In this document: in pieces, positions 1 to 4,755 of the stretch
Layout of the letters: each line of letters starts with the position of its first letter
How positions within the stretch are numbered: the stretch's first letter is position 1
Assembly: GCA_015222965.1 (NCBI GenBank)
Contig: JADFWF010000180.1
Coordinates: forward strand, 1 to 5,878
Reading direction: 5' to 3'
DNA: 5,878 bases
Source of the DNA: Pseudomonadota bacterium
Lineage (GTDB): Bacteria > Pseudomonadota > Gammaproteobacteria > SZUA-229
Notes under the pieces: model-generated
The model's database searches: none
What the model saw: the letters and a program-made list of their open reading frames with translations, nothing else
What the model was told of the DNA's origin: nothing
Program-made: the position numbers and the translations under genes

Positions 1-320
1 AATGCAACAACAGACTGACCGTTTTCAGCGGAAAGCTTTTTTTCGACGATGATGATGTCGCCATCCTGGATGTTGTCATCGATCATCGAATGGCCGGAAA
101 CTTTTAAAGCGTAGGTATCTTTGCGCACCATGTTGGCTGGTACTTTGATGTTTTCGCTATCTTCGATACATTCGATCGGATTGCCGGCGGTGATCATGCC
201 AAGCAGTGGTATTTCGATATATGTCGACAGTTCGCTGTCGAGTGTATCGTCGATGGATTCGAGTCCGGGAGTCCACACTGGTCGGCGGTTTTTGGGTAAT
301 AACAGGCTGACGTTATTCAT
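1..320 (-). CDS. S24-family (LexA/UmuD-type) autoproteolytic protein lacking an HTH domain, partial
   Basis: The visible 106 codons match the catalytic half of LexA/UmuD-type S24 peptidases, which cleave themselves when stimulated by RecA filaments. Residues 38-50 (PLLGMITAGNPIE) hold the Ala45-Gly46 scissile bond, and residues 75-81 (SGHSMID) hold the nucleophile Ser78, followed by DNIQDGDIIIVEKK. The general-base lysine would lie just beyond the left edge. Only 45 residues precede the cleavage site, against about 84 in E. coli LexA and 24 in UmuD, and none form a helix-turn-helix. The ATG at 318-320 is the only start available: the frame upstream has no ATG, GTG or TTG before a TGA at 384-386. 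No Shine-Dalgarno is visible, so translation may be weak or leaderless. It is divergent from the DoxX gene. It could be a UmuD-like polymerase V subunit or an HTH-less LexA paralogue. The family is secure; the role is not. Confidence 0.87.
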   Translation of the reverse strand, partial: MNNVSLLLPKNRRPVWTPGLESIDDTLDSELSTYIEIPLLGMITAGNPIECIEDSENIKVPANMVRKDTYALKVSGHSMIDDNIQDGDIIIVEKKLSAENGQSVVA

Positions 321-405
321 ATGATTTTTATTATTTATTATTATGAATGAAGCATAGCTTACAATATTTAAAATAATATGTAATCACCTGCTATTAAAAA
401 CATAT

Positions 406-436
406 TTGACGATAGTCAGATAAAGCTGTCTATATT
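406..436 (+). promoter_or_regulatory. Candidate sigma-70 promoter for the DoxX / c-di-GMP operon
   Basis: TTGACG at 406-411 resembles a -35 box and TATATT at 431-436 a -10 box, but the 19-bp spacer is longer than the ideal 17. It would give a leader of about 70 nt before the start at 512. It is the best match I find in the 191-bp divergent gap; a second -10-like TATGAT at 451-456 has no good -35 partner. This is an inference from consensus only. Confidence 0.33.
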
Positions 437-511
437 TGTTGCTGTGGGGGTATGATATAGAGAAGCTAAATAACTGAAGTATATGAATAAAACTATGAAG
501 GGGGTGGTGCG

Positions 512-916
512 ATGAGTTTGAATTCACTTGATTCTGATACCGGCAAACTGGTGCTGAGACTGAGCGTCGGTGGTCTGATGCTGTTTCATGGGATTGCAAA
601 AATAATGCATCCCGGTTCTCTGGAATTCATCGGCGGGATGCTGGCGGGTTTTGGTCTGCCGGCGATACTGGCTTATGGCGTTTATATCGGTGAAGTCGTT
701 GCACCGCTGATGGTTGTCGTTGGCTACAAGGCAAGAATCGGTGGCTTGATCATTGCGGTCAATATGTTGTTTGCACTGGTGCTCGCGCATACCGGTGATT
801 TTTTCAGTTTGTCTGAGCATGGCGGCTGGATGGTTGAGTTGCAGATGTTCTACCTGTTATCTGCGATCGCGGTTGTATTTCTGGGAAGTGGCAGGCAGGC
901 GATCAAGCCTGATTGA
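512..916 (+). CDS. DoxX family inner-membrane protein
   Basis: This 134-residue protein has about four membrane helices (residues 12-30, 48-70, 75-92 and 107-125) and DoxX-family hallmarks: LRLSVGGLMLFHGIAK in helix 1, a glutamate in helix 2 (YIGEVVAP, Glu61), and a closing ELQMFYLL...FLGSGRQ block. The length is typical of the family. DoxX proteins are small integral membrane proteins; some have been linked to thiosulfate:quinone oxidoreductase or to membrane redox stress, but most have no assigned role, so I give no specific function or symbol. The start is well supported by GAAGGGGG at 497-504, 7 nt ahead of the ATG. The stop is 9 nt before the GGDEF-EAL gene, so the two are probably co-transcribed. 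As the first gene of the unit it has the strongest ribosome-binding site of the three. Confidence 0.9.
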   Translation: MSLNSLDSDTGKLVLRLSVGGLMLFHGIAKIMHPGSLEFIGGMLAGFGLPAILAYGVYIGEVVAPLMVVVGYKARIGGLIIAVNMLFALVLAHTGDFFSLSEHGGWMVELQMFYLLSAIAVVFLGSGRQAIKPD

Positions 917-925
917 TAGCATCTG

Positions 926-3091
926 ATGAGTGACGGTTCGATCAAGTATACGGTTATAAAAAAGAGACGTGTTTTAAACAGTCTTGGTGGTCAGATGGTC
1001 TTGCTGGTGTCGGGCATATTGCTGATCGCCATGATAACCAATGCCTATATCCAGTTTCGTGATGAGGTCTCTACCATGGAACAGGTATTAAAAGTACGAG
1101 CTCAGTCGTTGGGTCAGGTGCTGTCGTCGGTCAGCGTCGATGCGCTTGTAGAGTACGATGTAAATAAATTAAATAAATATATCGAAGCGGTTACCTCGCA
1201 GACGCAGGTGGTGCATGCTGTGATCGTCGACATGCAGGATCACTCACTTACCACTTATCTCGACCTGAATGATATTTACATCCAGGATACACTGGATAGT
1301 CTGGATAATGTTGACTCTTCAGTAATCGTTAATGAGTTAGATAAAATTGCGGAGCTGGTCTCATATAAAGTCCCTGTGATGTTTGAGGATATGATGCTGG
1401 CGCAGACTATCGTGGTATTGGACAACAGTGAGTATGTCGCTGTATCTGCAGCCAAATTTGAAGAGAAAGTGTTGAGTACGCTATTTATCGGCCTGTTTGT
1501 TGGTATGGGTATTTATTTTGTTTTTAGCCGAAAGATTCTTACACCGCTCCATGTATTATCTGATGGTGCGAATAAAATTGCTAACTCGGAATTTGGAAAC
1601 AAAATAAAGATAACGGGAGATAGTGAGTTAACAGATCTATCTGAAAATTTTAATCAGATGTCAGAAAACATAGAGCTGTTGGTCGCTGACCGTGATGCAG
1701 CATTAGATGACCTCGAAGAACTGAACACCGATCTGGAAAAGCGTGTACAGGAAAGAACGATCGAGTTGCAAGCGCTTAATGTAGAGATCGCCCGTCAGGC
1801 GATGCATGACCCATTAACCGAGTTGCCCAATAGAACATTGCTGGTCGAACGGCTAAAACAAAATATTTACCTGGCGAAGCGAAATAATAAACATGTCGCT
1901 TTTCTGATGCTTGATCTTAATAATTTTAAGGAAGTAAATGACACTTTGGGTCATCCGCAAGGTGATCGACTGTTACTGGACGTCGCCAGCCGATTACCAA
2001 TGGCCCTGAGGCAGAGTGACACGGTTGGTCGATTTGGTGGTGACGAGTTTGGTATCGTGCTACCGGATACCGATAGCGAGAAGGCTGTAGATGTTGCCAA
2101 AAAAGTACTCGCCAGCCTGGAGCAGAGTTTTACACTTGATGATCATGAATTGTCGATAGGTGCGAGTATTGGCATTGCGATGTACCCGGAACATGGAGAG
2201 GATGATGCATCATTGATAAGGCATGCTGATGTGGCAATGTATGAAGCTAAAGGCAGTAAGGGTGAACACTGTCTTTATGATCCAGAGGCAGATCATTATA
2301 CGACAGCACGTCTGGCATTGATGACGGACCTGCGTAACGCTGTAGACAATGATGAGCTTCAGCTGTATTTTCAGCCACAGGTCGTATTGAGTACTAAAAA
2401 AGTTTTGAAGGTTGAAGCGCTGACACGTTGGAATCATCCTGAGCTTGGCAGTGTTTCACCGGAAAAATTTATCGCGCTAGCAGAAACGAGTGATTTGATA
2501 CGTTTGATCAGTGCATGGGTATTAGAAAAAACCATCAGCCAGATCGCAAAGTGGCAGGCACAGGGGGCTGATATAATTGTCTCGATAAACCTGTCAGCGA
2601 GAGATTTATTAAACCCGTCGCTGGCAGAAAATATAGAGGCCTTATGTGAAAAATATGATGTAAGCCCATCTAAGCTGGCGATCGAGATTGCTGAAAGTGT
2701 CATCATGTCAAATCCTGAGCAGGTGATCGATGTGCTGAAGCATCCTGTACTGTCTCAGATTAATTATGCCATTGACGATTTTGGTACTGGTTTCTCATCT
2801 TTGCGCTACCTTAAAAGATTGCCTGTTCGAGAAGTAAAGATCGATAAAAGTTTTGTTCTCGACATGATCGGCAACGCCGAAGATACCAGTATCGTACGCT
2901 CTGTGATCGAGCTTGCGCATAATCTGGGGCATGTGGTCGTTGCCGAAGGGGTTGAGACTGAGCAGACATTGACACAGCTGGAACTGCTGGGTTGTAATGT
3001 GGTCCAGGGTTTTTATTTTTCGCCGGCAGTTGATGCTGATGCCTTGCTTTCTGTAATAAAAGAGATAGAAAATGAATTTTCTGAGAGTTGA
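926..3091 (+). CDS. Membrane c-di-GMP diguanylate cyclase/phosphodiesterase (sensor-HAMP-GGDEF-EAL)
   Basis: This 721-residue protein would make and/or degrade the second messenger c-di-GMP at the inner membrane. Order: membrane helix 1 (about 24-43), periplasmic sensor (44-182) with a helical RAQSLGQVLSS segment, helix 2 (183-200), HAMP (201-254), coiled coil (250-290), GGDEF (about 290-452) and EAL (about 460-710). The GGDEF motif is intact at 371-375, with metal-site DLNNFKEVND at 330-339. RQSD at 362-365 lies five residues ahead, which is the spacing of the inhibitory I-site (RxxD). The EAL side keeps EAL (497-499), NLS (555-557), the Glu of IEIAE (585-589), DDFGTG (617-622), KID (638-640), EGVE (674-677) and QGF (694-696). 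Both activities therefore look possible. Translation starts 9 nt after the DoxX stop with only a weak ribosome-binding site, suggesting coupling. The sensor resembles cache/CHASE-type domains, but its ligand is unknown. Confidence 0.95.
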   Translation: MSDGSIKYTVIKKRRVLNSLGGQMVLLVSGILLIAMITNAYIQFRDEVSTMEQVLKVRAQSLGQVLSSVSVDALVEYDVNKLNKYIEAVTSQTQVVHAVIVDMQDHSLTTYLDLNDIYIQDTLDSLDNVDSSVIVNELDKIAELVSYKVPVMFEDMMLAQTIVVLDNSEYVAVSAAKFEEKVLSTLFIGLFVGMGIYFVFSRKILTPLHVLSDGANKIANSEFGNKIKITGDSELTDLSENFNQMSENIELLVADRDAALDDLEELNTDLEKRVQERTIELQALNVEIARQAMHDPLTELPNRTLLVERLKQNIYLAKRNNKHVAFLMLDLNNFKEVNDTLGHPQGDRLLLDVASRLPMALRQSDTVGRFGGDEFGIVLPDTDSEKAVDVAKKVLASLEQSFTLDDHELSIGASIGIAMYPEHGEDDASLIRHADVAMYEAKGSKGEHCLYDPEADHYTTARLALMTDLRNAVDNDELQLYFQPQVVLSTKKVLKVEALTRWNHPELGSVSPEKFIALAETSDLIRLISAWVLEKTISQIAKWQAQGADIIVSINLSARDLLNPSLAENIEALCEKYDVSPSKLAIEIAESVIMSNPEQVIDVLKHPVLSQINYAIDDFGTGFSSLRYLKRLPVREVKIDKSFVLDMIGNAEDTSIVRSVIELAHNLGHVVVAEGVETEQTLTQLELLGCNVVQGFYFSPAVDADALLSVIKEIENEFSES
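3083..3087 (+). promoter_or_regulatory. Ribosome-binding site deciding the start of the exported-protein gene
   Basis: GAGAG lies 8 nt before the ATG at 3096-3098, inside the last codons of the GGDEF-EAL gene. The alternative in-frame ATG at 3072 has only A-rich AGAGATAGAAA ahead of it and would place eight extra residues before a normal signal peptide. This favours the 3096 start and suggests translational coupling. Confidence 0.55.
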
Positions 3092-3095
3092 TCAT

Positions 3096-3560
3096 ATGAA
3101 TAAATTTAAAGTTTTTGCCGTGTTGTTGATAGCAGTTTTCTCTGTAAACAGTAACGCGAGTGAGAAGTCTTTTTTAACGGTTGATGAGATCATTGCTGAT
3201 GGCTATGAAATGTTGTCGGGATTGCAGATACTGGAGATGATGAATAATCATACGATTAAAGTTACTGATATAGAGACTGATGCCGTTAGCATCTCTAAAA
3301 ATGATACTAATAATGATGCCATCGACAGAGAATTTGTAGATAAAAAGAAAGATAAAGCCTCCGCCATCCTTGATCCGCGATTAATGGCAAGAGCTCCACC
3401 ACTCGATGGCGAGATAGAGCGCAGGGTAGTAGGCGATGAATTGATCTCTACGAATGGCTTGCGTACTTATCACTTTCGTCTGTATAAAAAACAGGAAAAA
3501 ATATATGCGGTGCGCGACATCGATCACGGCAATGTTTTTTTTGAAGTGAAGGTTAAGTGA
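3096..3560 (+). CDS. Exported (periplasmic or secreted) protein of unknown function
   Basis: I do not recognise this family. From the ATG at 3096 it has 154 residues. It opens with a textbook Sec signal peptide: basic start (MNKFK), hydrophobic core (VFAVLLIAVFSV) and a likely signal peptidase I site after SNA, with no lipobox cysteine. The mature part has three zones: a helical segment with LSGLQILEMMNNHTIKV; a charged Asp/Asn/Lys-rich middle (KNDTNNDAIDREFVDKKKDK) that looks disordered; and a probable beta-rich C-terminus ending in alternating hydrophobic strands (IYAVRDID, NVFFEVKVK). There are no cysteines in the mature protein. It starts 4 nt after the GGDEF-EAL stop, so it is probably co-expressed and could act on that enzyme's periplasmic sensor, by analogy with small periplasmic regulators such as YfiR; it does not resemble YfiR in sequence. 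An in-frame ATG at 3072 is possible but less likely. Confidence 0.78.
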   Translation: MNKFKVFAVLLIAVFSVNSNASEKSFLTVDEIIADGYEMLSGLQILEMMNNHTIKVTDIETDAVSISKNDTNNDAIDREFVDKKKDKASAILDPRLMARAPPLDGEIERRVVGDELISTNGLRTYHFRLYKKQEKIYAVRDIDHGNVFFEVKVK

Positions 3561-3601
3561 GTTTATTGACAGGAGAATGTCTGCTACCGGCCAGAAAAAG
3601 A

Positions 3602-3640
3602 AGTCGGCAGTCGGCAGTCGGCAGTTATCAGTTTGCAGTT
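3602..3640 (+). repeat. Heptanucleotide tandem repeat (AGTCGGC unit)
   Basis: Three perfect AGTCGGC copies (3602-3622) are followed by AGTTATC, AGTTTGC and a partial AGTT, all in 7-bp register. The opposite arm (3711-3742, read on the minus strand) carries AGTTGGC, AGTTATC, AGTTGGC, AGTCGGC and AGTA. The inverted repeat is therefore built from one 7-bp module with variants, and the arms differ in copy order, as expected from slippage. Seven is not a multiple of three and no gene uses this stretch. Confidence 0.85.
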
Positions 3641-3646
3641 AAAAAC

Positions 3647-3669
3647 AAAAAAACATAAAGCCACAGGCT
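3647..3669 (-). terminator. Possible terminator for the leftward amidoligase/hydrolase unit
   Basis: Read on the minus strand, AGCC-TGT-GGCT forms a short hairpin followed by TTATGTTTTTTT. The stem is only 4 bp, so this is weak alone, but the T tract is long and the large upstream inverted-repeat hairpin would assist. It lies about 80 nt past the hydrolase stop codon. Confidence 0.4.
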
Positions 3670-3680
3670 ACGTAGTTTTT

Positions 3681-3711
3681 GTAGGGTGGGCATTGCCTGA
3701 CCTACGTTTTT
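3681..3711 (+). terminator. Terminator-like hairpin for the rightward DoxX / c-di-GMP unit
   Basis: GTAGG and CCTAC (3681-3685 and 3701-3705) pair, then a GTG/TGA internal bulge, then GGC/GCC around an ATT loop, followed by GTTTTT (3706-3711). This is the shape of a Rho-independent terminator for plus-strand transcripts, though the bulge weakens the stem. It sits inside the larger inverted repeat, about 120 nt after the exported-protein gene. Confidence 0.45.
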
Positions 3712-3748
3712 ACTGCCGACTGCCAACTGATAACTGCCAACTTCTCTT

Positions 3749-4744
3749 TTAGCCAATTCGCAGTTCTTCCATAAAGTAACAAACACAGTCCTGTCTTATC
3801 GCGCGTTCGCTGCTAGTGAACATCGATAAGGTGATTGGCTTTTTAAATAAAATTTTACCGTCGACGATATCCATATATTCGTTTGTGATGTCTTCGTGGC
3901 TCTCGCTGCTGACGATGATCAGTTTTTCTTTTGATGAATTGATAGAAGCAAACTCGGTGCCCGGTTGAATCTGGTGAAAGTTTTTATCTTCCAGTGCGGT
4001 GTTCAGGCAGATATCACTGGCACTGTCGCCGATGGAGACTGTTTTTGGGATCAGCACGCGCGCGATGGTGTGATAGAGTTTTAGCTTGTTGCTGTCTCGC
4101 GACGATAAGTTATCCATCTGCAAAATATTTTCCAGATATGTCAGCGCATGGTCTTCACCTGACCTGTCACTCGCCTGTCCGCATTCGAGTACGATAGAAG
4201 GGCAAAAGTCTGAAAAGGCGGATGACTGAACACCTTTAGGGTCAGTAAAATAAACAGCGATATCGCTGAATTCAGATGCCAGCACGAGGCCGTGCGGGTT
4301 AAGGATGTTGATGCAGCCATAATGCGGATTTTTGCCGGTATTGTTGTGTATGTCTATGCTCGCAAAAGGCTTCTTTTTTTCCATGATATTGGTAACTATC
4401 TGCATCATGTCTTTTTCAGATGAGTCGTTATGGTGGCTGCCGGGCCAGATACGGTTGTAATCGTCCTGGGTGTCCAGCCGCCGCTGGTTTTCTCTGGCTG
4501 CAGCGATGTTGCCGATAAACAGCGAGATGGCACGGGGTAGAGGTTTGTCCTGATACTTTTTTAATAGCCGCTGAATGGCGTATAAACCGGTTGTTTCATC
4601 GCCATGCAGCAGGGTGCATATAAATAGAGGTTGTGGATTTAGACCTTCGAGGTGGATCAGGGTAGGCGCCTGCAATATGCCGTGCAGATCCTCTGCTTTG
4701 GCATCAAGAAAAGCATCGGGGATATGGTTCATTTCATTTAGCAT
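3749..4744 (-). CDS. Succinylglutamate desuccinylase/aspartoacylase-like zinc hydrolase (M14-type fold)
   Basis: This 331-residue cytoplasmic protein has the active site of the AstE/aspartoacylase family, zinc enzymes that hydrolyse N-acyl amino acid amide bonds. LHGDE supplies zinc ligands His47 and Glu50; DIHNNTG supplies the third ligand, His133; VLECGQ supplies the catalytic Glu187. RRLDTQDDYNRIWPG (88-102) is the substrate-binding block, with Asn97-Arg98 matching the DLNR pair of aspartoacylase (DYNR here). Spacing between these sites agrees with aspartoacylase. The length is normal and the C-terminal beta domain is present. The ATG at 4742-4744 follows GAGG at 4752-4755, which overlaps the TGA of the upstream ligase gene with 7 nt spacing, implying coupled translation. 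No arginine-catabolism (ast) genes are nearby, so I do not call it astE. Its substrate is more likely tied to the neighbouring ligase. Confidence 0.88.
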   Translation of the reverse strand: MLNEMNHIPDAFLDAKAEDLHGILQAPTLIHLEGLNPQPLFICTLLHGDETTGLYAIQRLLKKYQDKPLPRAISLFIGNIAAARENQRRLDTQDDYNRIWPGSHHNDSSEKDMMQIVTNIMEKKKPFASIDIHNNTGKNPHYGCINILNPHGLVLASEFSDIAVYFTDPKGVQSSAFSDFCPSIVLECGQASDRSGEDHALTYLENILQMDNLSSRDSNKLKLYHTIARVLIPKTVSIGDSASDICLNTALEDKNFHQIQPGTEFASINSSKEKLIIVSSESHEDITNEYMDIVDGKILFKKPITLSMFTSSERAIRQDCVCYFMEELRIG

Positions 4745-4751
4745 GCTGCAG

Positions 4752-4755
4752 CCTC
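4752..4755 (-). promoter_or_regulatory. Ribosome-binding site overlapping the ligase stop codon
   Basis: On the minus strand the ligase stop and the hydrolase ribosome-binding site are merged as TGAGG. GAGG lies 7 nt before the hydrolase ATG. The merger links translation of the two genes and supports ATG 4742-4744 over the internal ATG at 4730-4732. Confidence 0.6.

Larger units (their letters stand above)
3595..3750. repeat. Imperfect inverted repeat (MITE-like) between convergent genes
   Basis: The two arms pair as near-perfect inverted copies: 3616-3639 against 3719-3742 reads AGTyGGCAGTTATCAG followed by TTkGCAGT, 24 bp with two mismatches, enclosing a 79-nt loop. The similarity continues inward as CAGT(T)AAAAAC and outward as A-rich AAAAAGAAGT / AAAAGAGAAGT, possibly to GGCCA / GGCTA at 3589-3593 and 3750-3754. 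No open reading frame inside encodes a transposase and I see no clear target duplication. The right end overlaps the stop codon of the minus-strand hydrolase gene. It could be a non-autonomous mobile element or a repeat kept as a two-way transcription barrier. The repeat is directly visible; its mobility is inference. Confidence 0.8.

Noticed and set aside
121..324. Plus-strand ORF over the S24 gene
   Set aside because: It is the complement of recognisable S24 peptidase sequence and its protein has no family features.
388..403. Possible LexA (SOS) box, CTGC-N8-ACAT, upstream of the S24 gene
   Set aside because: It matches only six of the eight arm positions of the gammaproteobacterial CTGT-N8-ACAG consensus and breaks the nearly invariant CAG arm. 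An AT-rich gap produces such matches by chance.
426..445. CTGTCTATATTTG...CTGT near the promoter, resembling an SOS half-site
   Set aside because: There are CTGT motifs but no ACAG partner at the required spacing.
863..870. GCGATCGC octamer (HIP1-like)
   Set aside because: A single copy inside coding sequence; HIP1 is meaningful only when highly repeated, as in cyanobacteria.
512..916. Naming the DoxX-family gene doxX/doxD (thiosulfate oxidation)
   Set aside because: Family membership does not establish the thiosulfate role, and no sulfur-oxidation genes are adjacent.
2434..3095. Antisense reading frames opposite the EAL domain
   Set aside because: The plus strand encodes a fully conserved EAL domain; the opposite frames have no domain features and no ribosome-binding sites.
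3577..3642. Short ORF (21 codons) after AGGAG, running into the heptamer repeat
   Set aside because: The AGGAG-to-ATG spacing is too short, the product would consist largely of translated repeat, and nothing indicates conservation.
3602..3742. CRISPR-like array
   Set aside because: Repeat units are 7 bp, directly adjacent and inverted between arms; there are no spacers and no cas genes.
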